5,935 bases of DNA from Flavobacteriaceae bacterium (lineage in GTDB: Bacteria; Bacteroidota; Bacteroidia; Flavobacteriales; Flavobacteriaceae): positions 1 through 5,935 of the forward strand of contig DOIV01000108.1 in the NCBI GenBank assembly GCA_003511845.1, given 5' to 3'. The notes below the pieces were generated by a model that was not told the origin of the DNA, searched no databases, and saw only the letters and a list, made by a program, of their open reading frames with translations. Within the stretch, counting starts at the first letter, position 1. Every line of letters starts with the position of its first letter. Of this stretch, positions 1 to 5,935 are shown piece by piece. Made by a program: the position numbers and the translations under genes.

Positions 1-143
1 CCGTTGTTGCTGATAGAGAATTTGTAGGTAAAGACTGGTTAGCGTTTTTAAACAGAAATGAGATTAGGTATTACATTCGTATTCGTAATAATTTCAAGGT
101 ATTTATACCGCACAAAAACATCAGCATCAACAGCTACACGTGA
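1..143 (+). pseudogene. IS4-family transposase remnant (5' end outside window, truncated)
   Basis: The reading frame starting at base 3 gives 46 residues and stops at TGA 141-143. It contains VVADREFVGKDWLAFL followed by a run ending in YYIRIRNNF. In IS4-family DDE transposases the (A)DREF(V/I)G block carries the second catalytic Asp, and the RxR-rich strand follows it. Intact relatives continue for well over 100 further residues, including the Y-x2-R-x3-E-x6-K signature with the catalytic Glu. That part is absent here, so the protein cannot be an active DDE transposase. A Lys-rich open stretch in the next frame (to about base 255) may be frameshifted continuation, but I cannot show homology. 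No terminal inverted repeat or target duplication could be assigned. The family call is from remembered motif similarity. The remnant status is sure only for the part inside the window. Confidence 0.72.
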
Positions 144-225
144 ACTCAAAGATATGGTTGATAAATTTATACGTATTAAATTAGGAGTACTTAAAAGCAC
201 AAGATATAAACTCAATATCAAGCAC

Positions 226-294
226 AAAAAAACCCAAAATATTAAGGTTAAGTAAAAAGGAAAATAGGGAAAACTTAACACTAATATATTGGGT
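226..294 (-). terminator. Rho-independent terminator of the TPR/barrel operon
   Basis: Two 22-base arms (232-253 and 273-294) are inverted complements at 19 of 22 positions. The outer block is ACCCAA/TTGGGT, the middle block ATATTA/TAATAT and the inner block GTTAAGT/ACTTAAC. The 19-base loop is almost all purine on the plus strand. Read on the minus strand, the G/C-containing base of the stem is followed directly by seven T (complement of the A-run 226-232), the classical intrinsic terminator layout. It lies about 70 bases past the barrel gene's stop, so it would end the two-gene operon. The stem is longer and more AT-rich than usual, so it could also be a palindromic insertion that now serves as a terminator. 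Confidence 0.62.
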
Positions 295-332
295 CACTAA
301 TATTTTAAAGCATTGCTTTTATAATTTTATGA

Positions 333-355
333 GATCCTGAAATGAATTCAGGATT
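333..355. repeat. Short intergenic palindrome of flavobacterial TTTCAGGATCTC type
   Basis: ATCCTGAA (334-341) and TTCAGGAT (347-354) form a perfect 8-base stem around a 5-base loop, with a further G-U pair possible on the plus strand. Read on the minus strand, the sequence ends in ATTTCAGGATCTCA. This resembles, from memory, an intergenic palindrome family common in flavobacterial genomes (TCCTGAA...TTTCAGGATCTC). On the plus strand the stem is followed, after three bases, by TTTTT (359-363), so it may weakly terminate transcription entering from the transposase remnant. It sits 10 bases past the barrel gene's stop codon. The palindrome is seen directly; family membership is recollection. Confidence 0.5.
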
Positions 356-364
356 CGATTTTTC

Positions 365-2089
365 TCAAAAATCAAACTTATAGGTAAGGCCTCCAAATAC
401 CTGTAAGCCTTGTACATAAAAATTGGTGTATTTTTGATAATCACTACTCAACACATTATTTACCTTACCAAAAACGGTTAGTTTTTCATTGAACTTATAG
501 CCACCGTTAAAATTTAAATCTACATAATCCCCTATAATAATATTTGTAACTGTAAATGATAAAGGTACATTAATAACCAGTTGGTCTTTACGCTTACCTA
601 CATAAAACAAATCAGCACCAGCAAACCAATTGTCATTGTTATAATTGACGAAAGCACTTGCTTTTAAACGAGGTAAATTCCATGCTTCTGCTTCATTTTT
701 GGTATCGTATTGATTGAATTCAAAATTTCCTCCTAATTTTAATTGCTTTGAAAGGTCTATAGTTACTTCTCCAAAAGCAGAAATTGTAGAAATAGTATCA
801 TAAAGCACATTAAAAGAATTTCCAATTTGATAGCCGTGTGTTGTGGGGATAGCACCATCTGTTTTAGACTGGTTTAGTTTATACAAAGGCTTATCTCTTT
901 CGTTTTTATAAGAAGCCTTAAAGTTATAAGCAATGTTTGAAGCTAATTTCCCTTTAAGTCCGAAAAAGCCATTGTATTGTTCGTCGGTTCGTTTTATAGT
1001 TAATGTTGGTGACACATAAGGGTTCTCATTTGCAAAGCCTTTAAAGGTGTTTTGATGCAAGCCACCCGTTACACCAGCATAAACAGTTAAAACCTCATCA
1101 ATAAGCTTATAAGATGCGTTTACGTTAGGGTAATAATAGCCTTTATTTTTATTGTCTGAACCAGAACCAGAGCTGTACAATAAATGTACGCCTAAATTTA
1201 CGGTTAAATTATTGCGTAATATTTCTAAACTAGGACTAAACCCTGCAGTAAAAAAAGTATAATTTATGTTGTCTACATTCATATAATCTGATGCAAACTG
1301 TCCTTTTAAAAACTCTATTCTCATATCAGCATTGATATATTCTGAAGCAATAGGGAACTCTATTTTTGGTTGAGCTAAAAAATGTGCTTCTGTACTTCCC
1401 TTACCATCTGCAAAAAGATTAGATTCAACAGTCGCTCCTTTAAAAAAGGAATCTTTATAATCAATTTTACCGCCTAAATAGATGTCTGTATATCTAATTT
1501 CTTCATCTATACCATCCAATAGGTTTTGTGAGTAATTGATATGTTCAGCTAAGCCGTACCAATTGTACTTTTGCATTCTAAAACCACTATTGAGTTGCCA
1601 ATTAAAATCGCGTTGATCTTGTTTGTAAAAAAGATCTAAATTGGTATCAAAATAATCATTGTCTAAGACAACATCATTAATACCTCCTTTAGATGATATA
1701 TAGTCAAAAAATAATCCGAAATCATTATACCTTGTCGTGTTTCCGTGAGCAAAAAGCTCTACACCTGGTGTAGTAAAATTACCAAAACCTGCAGAAATAT
1801 AATTATCGTAAACTGGCGGACTCGGATTTACCTTTAAAACCTTTGCTTTTCCTTTAGCAGGAGTAAATGTTGAAGCAACAGGAATAGAAAAAATGGAGTA
1901 TTCAATTTGTTTTTTAGAACCTATAGCACTAGAGTCAATTTCTGGTGATGATTTAATTTTAAAAGCATCAGAAACTGTTGGTGTATACGGTTTCACGATA
2001 TTAATAACCTCAGTACCTAAGGTGTCTTTTACTTGTGCAAAAGAAACCATGCTTAATAGGATTATCAGTATTGAAATGTGTTTTTTCAT
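365..2089 (-). CDS. Plug-less TonB-dependent-receptor-like outer-membrane beta-barrel protein
   Basis: The product has 574 residues. A Sec signal peptide (K2, K3, hydrophobic core about 5-16) should be cut after SFA18, before Q19. Residues 19-95 form a linker with a TonB-box-like stretch (GTEVINIV, 25-32) and a Pro-rich exit (NPSPP, 88-92). From about 96 to the end there are alternating aromatic/polar amphipathic strands with Gly/Asn/Asp turns, as in an outer-membrane barrel. The last residues, LTYKFDF, end in Phe, matching the C-terminal signal recognised by the BAM complex. TonB-dependent receptors normally have 600-1000 residues with a plug of about 130 residues; none is visible, so classical siderophore or glycan import is uncertain. 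The start gives a clean signal peptide 37 bases after the TPR gene's stop; no Shine-Dalgarno is seen, as usual for this phylum. It is probably co-transcribed with the TPR gene. Substrate unknown; it could be a porin or a structural partner of the TPR protein. Confidence 0.85.
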   Translation of the reverse strand: MKKHISILIILLSMVSFAQVKDTLGTEVINIVKPYTPTVSDAFKIKSSPEIDSSAIGSKKQIEYSIFSIPVASTFTPAKGKAKVLKVNPSPPVYDNYISAGFGNFTTPGVELFAHGNTTRYNDFGLFFDYISSKGGINDVVLDNDYFDTNLDLFYKQDQRDFNWQLNSGFRMQKYNWYGLAEHINYSQNLLDGIDEEIRYTDIYLGGKIDYKDSFFKGATVESNLFADGKGSTEAHFLAQPKIEFPIASEYINADMRIEFLKGQFASDYMNVDNINYTFFTAGFSPSLEILRNNLTVNLGVHLLYSSGSGSDNKNKGYYYPNVNASYKLIDEVLTVYAGVTGGLHQNTFKGFANENPYVSPTLTIKRTDEQYNGFFGLKGKLASNIAYNFKASYKNERDKPLYKLNQSKTDGAIPTTHGYQIGNSFNVLYDTISTISAFGEVTIDLSKQLKLGGNFEFNQYDTKNEAEAWNLPRLKASAFVNYNNDNWFAGADLFYVGKRKDQLVINVPLSFTVTNIIIGDYVDLNFNGGYKFNEKLTVFGKVNNVLSSDYQKYTNFYVQGLQVFGGLTYKFDF

Positions 2090-2101
2090 AAGTATAAATT
2101 T

Positions 2102-2116
2102 TCGTTTTAGAAACGA
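2102..2116 (-). other. Small hairpin between the TPR and barrel genes
   Basis: TCGTTT and AAACGA flank a three-base loop inside the 37-base spacer between the two minus-strand genes. No T-run follows on the minus strand (AAATTT comes next), so it does not look like a full terminator. I see no TAnnTTTG promoter element in the spacer, which favours one transcript for both genes. The hairpin might tune expression or stability of the downstream barrel message, or it may be chance. Confidence 0.3.
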
Positions 2117-2126
2117 TAAATAATTT

Positions 2127-5100
2127 TTAATTAGGATTTACAGATTCATTGGTTTCAGACTCTTTAGCTTTAATTTTTTTCAATTCAGCTTTGGCATCTA
2201 CAACAACATCATCAAAATCTGAAAAGTTTTTAATCACACTTTCTAAAATATAAGTAGCCTGATAAGCATCTTTCATTTCATAAAAGTTTTTAGCCATTAT
2301 AATTAATCCTTTTGCTCCAAAATATTTATAAGCAGAATAATCTGCTACTAAGGTTTGTATAACGGTATTTGATACTTTATAGTTACCATCTTGATGTTTA
2401 AAATAAGCATCGTAATACAAAGCCTCGGCTTTTAATTCGCCTTTGGCAATTTTGTTAACTTCTGCATAAGCTTCTTGAGCCTTTCTTTCATCGCCAGTTT
2501 TAAAGGCGGAACGAGCAATGATAGTTTTAGCATCAGACTTTATTCTGTTTTCTAATTTTGGACGTTGTAATACTTTTTCAGCATAAGCAACGGCATCTTC
2601 ATAATGCTCTAATTCATAATGACCTTTCATTAAATTGCTTTGTGCAAAGGTGATATTTTGTGCAAAATCAGCTTGTTCTTCCAAACGTTCTAAAATCGGC
2701 ATTGCTTTTACCCAATTTTCATTTTCTAGATAAGCTTGGGCTAGTCTAGATAAGGCTTGTTCGGTAAATTCATTACGTTCTTGTTCTGTTACATAATTGT
2801 AATGTGGTATAGAAGCTGTTTGCTGCTTTTCAGTAAATAAAGCTTCTGCCAAATAGAAATGAGCATGTAAATTATGCGTACCTCTAGGGAAATCTTTCAA
2901 ATAGCGTTTAAAAGCTGAGATGGCTTTTTTACGATTGTTTTGTAAGTATTGCTTTTCAGCAGATTCATACATGTCATTATCCAATTCTGAATCGGTTACA
3001 TTGATAAAATCAAGACCTTTAACCCAATCGGCATATTCATCAACACGTCCTAAATCAACATAAATTTGACGAGAATTGGCAACAGCTTGTTTGGCTTCAC
3101 TGGTATTCGGAAACTCATTAACAACACGCCTGTATTTATCTAAAGCTTCATTATCTCGTTCAATATTATAATAGATCAATCCTTGTTTTAACAAGGCTTT
3201 TGGGACATAAGAACTCCGTTTATGATTTTGTAACAACTTAGTATAAGTGGCTAAAGCATCCTTATTATTGTCAGCAGCGATATAAGAATTACCCAATTCA
3301 TAATAAGCATCATCACGTAAAGTAGATTTTGAATAGTTCTTTAAAAATGAGTTTAAATCGTTTATTTTAGCATTATTTTTACTTATAAAACCATAACTCA
3401 TGGCTCGTTGAAAATGAGCGTAATCAGTATCAACGCCTTTATTATTAATTACATGATTGTATGCCGTTATTGCTTTATTGTAATTACTAGATACAAAAGA
3501 GGCATCACCTAATCGCAAATAAGCATCATTTACTTTATTTTTATCGGAAGGATAATTATTGATAAAAGCTTGAAACTGTTCTCTAGCTTTATTGTAATCT
3601 TTTAATTTAAAATAAGCATAAGCAATGTTATAGTCAACAAGCTCATTTTCTGATAAAGAAGATGAACTGCTCATGTTTTTAAATTGTTTAAAACCTATAA
3701 GAGCATCATTGTAATTGTTTAATAAATATTCAGTTTCAGCTTTCCAAAAAATAGCTTTTGCTGTAGTTGGTTCTTGACGAGGATTGTCAATTGCAATATC
3801 AAAATGTTTAGAAGCCTGTTCTTTAGATCCATTGTTAAACAGTTGAATACCTCTATATAAAGCTACTTTTTGATATAAATCTTTATGGTGACTTTCTTTT
3901 TTGTCTTTCAATGCAGTTAAAGCACCTTCATAATCTTTAGAAGTAATATAAGCACTAATGAGTAACTCACTAATTTCATTTTTTGCTGTAGACTTAGGGT
4001 ATTCATCTAAATATTCTTGCAAAACTTCAGGTACACTTTTGTAAGGGTTTCCAATTTCATAACTTAATTTAGCATAATTTAACCATGCATCTTTTTTAAC
4101 GTCTTCATTGTACTTCATCTGAGAAGCATTTCTAAAAGCATTTAACGCCTCAGTTTTAAGACTCGTTTTTAAGTAAGATTCGCCCAAATGATAATAGGCA
4201 TTTTGTGAAACAGCATTATCACCACCAATAATTTTATTGAAATTAGCAATGGCATTTTCGTAATCATTTTGTTGGTAATAGGCATAACCTAAGAAATAAT
4301 AATCGGTATTGTTCCATCTTCTACGTTTCCCTTTGTAATTCTTAAGATGTGGTATTGCTTCTTTATACTTGTTGAGGTTAAAATAACTTTCACCAATAAT
4401 TTTAGAGACTTCAGAATGTTGTTTTCTATCTGCTTTGGTTAAAAAAGGTTCTGCAATATCAATAGCATTTTGAAATTCACCTGTTTTAAATTTGATGTTA
4501 GCCATATAATACGGCACATCATCACCTAGTTTTTTATCGTCTGCTACTTCACTTAAATAACGATCTGCATTGTCGAAATCATCCGCTTGATAAGCGATAA
4601 ATCCATAATAATATTTGGCTTGAGAGCCATATTCTTGAGAAGTTAATAGTTTTTGAAAATATTCTTTTGCTCGGGTATGACTTCCTACAGCAAATAAAGC
4701 ATAGGCATATTTAAAGTTAAAATCTTCTTCTTTATTGATAGAAAGGTTTCTTGTTTCAACGCGTTTATACCATTTTAAGGCATAAGGATACTTAGCATTT
4801 TTAAAATAATAATCGCCCACTTCTAAAAAAGCAGTATTTTGTTTAGTGCTCGTTGGGTATCTTTCTACAAAATCACGCATCATTCTATCGCCATCAAGAT
4901 CACCACCAATTTGAATGGCACTAAACGCTTCATAATAGGCACAATTGGCTTTGCGTTCTGAGCCATCTTCAAAATCGTTTTTTAATGTATTAAAAAGATG
5001 TTTTGCAGCTACAAAATCTCTGTTGTTATACAATGCTACAGCATGGTTGTATTCTTTTAAAGCGTTAGTATAAATATCAGTTTTTTGAGCAAAACTATCA

Positions 5101-5150
5101 ACTGAAAAGATTAAAAATAAGGCTACCAGCCAATGATTACTATGCTTCAT
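2127..5150 (-). CDS. Large periplasmic tetratricopeptide-repeat (TPR) protein, CpoB/YbgF-like repeats
   Basis: The product has 1007 residues. A Sec signal peptide (hydrophobic core about 8-16) is probably cut after SFA21, before Q22. There is no lipobox Cys, so it should be soluble in the periplasm or bound through partners. Almost the whole mature part is TPR solenoid, with consensus Leu-Gly-x-x-Tyr and Ala-x-x-x-Tyr/Phe positions repeating about every 34-38 residues. Clear units include about 283-314, 318-350, 543-570, 615-645, 651-682 and 763-830. Several begin with YPxxxxxxDAYxxLG-type blocks like those of CpoB/YbgF and BamD (for example 533-548, 606-620). A Ser run (493-498) and a charged Lys/Glu tail (987-1000) are the only low-complexity parts. 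TPR arrays bind proteins, so a scaffold role is inferred. It is the first gene of a likely operon with the barrel gene and is divergent from ftsE. The ATG at 5148-5150 gives the signal peptide; no Shine-Dalgarno. Exact partner unknown. Confidence 0.88.
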   Translation of the reverse strand: MKHSNHWLVALFLIFSVDSFAQKTDIYTNALKEYNHAVALYNNRDFVAAKHLFNTLKNDFEDGSERKANCAYYEAFSAIQIGGDLDGDRMMRDFVERYPTSTKQNTAFLEVGDYYFKNAKYPYALKWYKRVETRNLSINKEEDFNFKYAYALFAVGSHTRAKEYFQKLLTSQEYGSQAKYYYGFIAYQADDFDNADRYLSEVADDKKLGDDVPYYMANIKFKTGEFQNAIDIAEPFLTKADRKQHSEVSKIIGESYFNLNKYKEAIPHLKNYKGKRRRWNNTDYYFLGYAYYQQNDYENAIANFNKIIGGDNAVSQNAYYHLGESYLKTSLKTEALNAFRNASQMKYNEDVKKDAWLNYAKLSYEIGNPYKSVPEVLQEYLDEYPKSTAKNEISELLISAYITSKDYEGALTALKDKKESHHKDLYQKVALYRGIQLFNNGSKEQASKHFDIAIDNPRQEPTTAKAIFWKAETEYLLNNYNDALIGFKQFKNMSSSSSLSENELVDYNIAYAYFKLKDYNKAREQFQAFINNYPSDKNKVNDAYLRLGDASFVSSNYNKAITAYNHVINNKGVDTDYAHFQRAMSYGFISKNNAKINDLNSFLKNYSKSTLRDDAYYELGNSYIAADNNKDALATYTKLLQNHKRSSYVPKALLKQGLIYYNIERDNEALDKYRRVVNEFPNTSEAKQAVANSRQIYVDLGRVDEYADWVKGLDFINVTDSELDNDMYESAEKQYLQNNRKKAISAFKRYLKDFPRGTHNLHAHFYLAEALFTEKQQTASIPHYNYVTEQERNEFTEQALSRLAQAYLENENWVKAMPILERLEEQADFAQNITFAQSNLMKGHYELEHYEDAVAYAEKVLQRPKLENRIKSDAKTIIARSAFKTGDERKAQEAYAEVNKIAKGELKAEALYYDAYFKHQDGNYKVSNTVIQTLVADYSAYKYFGAKGLIIMAKNFYEMKDAYQATYILESVIKNFSDFDDVVVDAKAELKKIKAKESETNESVNPN

Positions 5151-5191
5151 TGTTATGATTTGTTTATTAGAGATGTCAAGTAAGTTTGTAT

Positions 5192-5221
5192 CAAAAGTAG
5201 AACATACTTAAATTAAACAAC
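5192..5221 (-). promoter_or_regulatory. Candidate Bacteroidota promoter for the TPR/barrel operon
   Basis: On the minus strand, TACTTTTG (complement of 5192-5199) matches the Bacteroidota -7 consensus TAnnTTTG. A GTTG (complement of 5218-5221) lies 18 bases upstream, where the TTTG/TTG -33 element is expected. Transcription would begin near 5186, giving a leader of roughly 36 bases before the ATG. Both elements and their spacing fit the primary sigma factor of this phylum. The region is AT-rich, so chance matches are possible. Confidence 0.55.
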
Positions 5222-5226
5222 GTGTA

Positions 5227-5277
5227 AATTATATGAAATTGTATAATTGTTAATTAATATAACATTTTGTTAACTAA
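5227..5277. promoter_or_regulatory. Possible operator region: inverted repeat plus paired TTGTTAAYTAA repeats
   Basis: AATTATA (5227-5233) and TATAATT (5242-5248) form a perfect 7-base dyad with an 8-base spacer. Next to it, TTGTTAATTAA (5247-5257) and TTGTTAACTAA (5267-5277) are near-identical direct repeats starting 20 bases apart, about two helical turns. They lie between the candidate divergent promoters, where a shared regulator could bind. All are AT-only or nearly so in a very AT-rich spacer, so chance is a serious alternative. Confidence 0.25.
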
Positions 5278-5286
5278 ATTTTTCTA

Positions 5287-5316
5287 TTTTCGAGAACATA
5301 TAACACATTTTTCGAG
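5287..5316 (+). promoter_or_regulatory. Direct repeat TTTTCGAG upstream of the ftsE promoter
   Basis: TTTTCGAG occurs at 5287-5294 and again at 5309-5316, 22 bases apart start to start (about two helical turns). The second copy ends 13 bases before the candidate -33 element of ftsE. Same-face spacing just upstream of a promoter is typical of an activator or repressor pair. The CG-containing core makes chance less likely than for the surrounding AT repeats. No known regulator is recognised. Confidence 0.33.
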
Positions 5317-5329
5317 CCAAAGTGACTTT

Positions 5330-5365
5330 TTTGAATCTTATTTAGGATTTTTAGCTGTAAATTTG
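5330..5365 (+). promoter_or_regulatory. Candidate Bacteroidota promoter for ftsE
   Basis: TAAATTTG (5358-5365) matches the -7 consensus TAnnTTTG exactly. TTTG at 5330-5333 could be the -33 element, but the 24-base gap is longer than the usual 17-23. Transcription would start near 5370, leaving a leader of about 15 bases before the ftsE ATG at 5385. A second consensus-like set (TTTG 5159-5162, TAAGTTTG 5181-5188, 18-base gap) lies farther upstream and would give a leader of about 190 bases. Confidence 0.42.
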
Positions 5366-5384
5366 ATGCGAAATTAAACATGAG

Positions 5385-5935
5385 ATGGGAAACACAACAC
5401 CAATATTATATTTAAAGGACACTTCTATTTTTCAACAAGAAAGTTTGATACTTTCTGATATTAGTCTTGATTTATATGAAGGCGACTTTATGTATATCAT
5501 TGGAAAAACAGGATCTGGTAAAAGTAGTTTAATGAAAACCCTTTATGGTGATTTACCACTTTTAAAAGGAGAAGGGAATATTGTAGGTTTTGATTTAAAG
5601 ACGTTGAAAGAAAAAGAGATTCCTTTTTTGAGAAGAAAAATAGGAATCGTTTTTCAAGATTTCAGATTACTAAACGATAGAAATGTACATGACAATTTGT
5701 TGTTTGTTTTAAAAGCTACAGGTTGGAAAGACAGTGCCAAATGCAAAGCTAAAATTAATGAAGTTTTAGAAAAGGTAGCTATGATAACTAAAGATTTTAA
5801 AATGCCTTTTCAGCTTTCGGGAGGTGAACAGCAACGTGTAGCTATTGCTAGAGCTTTGTTAAACGATCCTGAATTGATTCTAGCTGATGAGCCAACAGGT
5901 AATTTAGACCCAAAAACATCTTTAGAAGTAATGAG
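5385..5935 (+). CDS. ftsE: Cell-division ABC transporter ATP-binding protein FtsE (3' end outside window)
   Basis: 183 residues are visible of an expected ~225. All ABC ATPase motifs up to the window edge are present: Walker A GKTGSGKS (40-47), Q-loop Gln91 in VFQDFRLL, signature LSGGE (144-148), Walker B LILADEP (164-170) with catalytic Glu169, and D-loop NLDP (173-176). The H-loop His is past the edge. VFQDFRLL together with the GNIVGFDL and LRRKIGIVF context is typical of FtsE, rather than LolD or MacB. In known systems FtsE sits on the cytoplasmic face with the permease FtsX and drives periplasmic peptidoglycan hydrolase activation during division. The start at 5385 is chosen because the frame has a stop just upstream (5364-5366). 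An overlapping ATG at 5380 opens only a short frame that ends at 5415. There is no Shine-Dalgarno. The gene is divergent from the TPR operon; ftsX is not in view. Confidence 0.88.
   Translation, partial: MGNTTPILYLKDTSIFQQESLILSDISLDLYEGDFMYIIGKTGSGKSSLMKTLYGDLPLLKGEGNIVGFDLKTLKEKEIPFLRRKIGIVFQDFRLLNDRNVHDNLLFVLKATGWKDSAKCKAKINEVLEKVAMITKDFKMPFQLSGGEQQRVAIARALLNDPELILADEPTGNLDPKTSLEVM

Noticed and set aside
58..255. Plus-strand open frame of 65 codons
   Set aside because: Its first part overlaps the clear transposase frame in a different phase. Only the part after about 141 could be meaningful, as frameshifted transposase, so it is not a separate gene.
48..281. Minus-strand open frame of 77 codons with a hydrophobic product
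   Set aside because: It lies opposite the transposase remnant and across the terminator hairpin, its Leu/Ile/Ser content is what AT-rich antisense gives, and no promoter or family is recognisable.
309..320. Palindrome AAAGCATTGCTTT near 308-320
   Set aside because: The loop would be one base, so only a 4-5 base stem can form; there is no T-run on either strand that would make it a terminator.
1893..2123. Plus-strand open frame of 76 codons
   Set aside because: It is antisense to the signal-peptide and linker region of the barrel gene, which is well supported.
2127..5150. Internal tandem DNA repeats in the TPR gene
   Set aside because: Repetition is at the protein level only; I saw no long nucleotide repeats that would suggest recent duplication or phase variation.
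5380..5415. Eleven-residue frame starting at ATG 5380 and overlapping the ftsE start
   Set aside because: A possible upstream frame, but short, without a ribosome site, and easily produced by chance next to the real ATG at 5385.

Overview
The window looks like chromosomal DNA from a low-GC member of the Bacteroidota, most likely a marine or soil Flavobacteriaceae. The evidence is the strong AT bias, starts without Shine-Dalgarno sequences, Sec signal peptides ending in SFA|Q, TAnnTTTG-type promoter elements, and a plug-less TonB-receptor-like barrel next to a giant TPR protein.

Layout. Bases 1-143 (+) are the tail of a broken IS4-family transposase whose start lies off the left edge. Its frame stops soon after the second catalytic Asp block, so it is a dead remnant. 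Bases 144-364 hold no convincing gene. They contain a long hairpin followed by a T-run on the minus strand (226-294), which is the likely operon terminator, and a short palindrome of the flavobacterial TTTCAGGATCTC type (about 333-355). Bases 365-2089 (-) encode a 574-residue outer-membrane beta-barrel related to TonB-dependent receptors but with no plug domain. After a 37-base gap, bases 2127-5150 (-) encode a 1007-residue periplasmic TPR protein. The TPR gene comes first, so the two probably form one operon read right to left. Bases 5151-5384 are a divergent promoter region with candidate promoters on both strands and several small repeats. From 5385 (+) to the right edge runs the N-terminal ~80% of ftsE, the cell-division ABC ATPase.

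How the genes may work together. FtsE, with its membrane partner FtsX (not in the window), is known to couple ATP hydrolysis to activation of peptidoglycan hydrolases at the septum. The TPR protein is built like an enlarged CpoB/YbgF-type periplasmic scaffold, and its operon partner is an outer-membrane barrel. A plausible but unproven reading is an envelope module that ties the outer membrane to the periplasm and cell wall during growth and division, with shared control from the region between the TPR gene and ftsE. No phage, CRISPR, tRNA or rRNA is visible.
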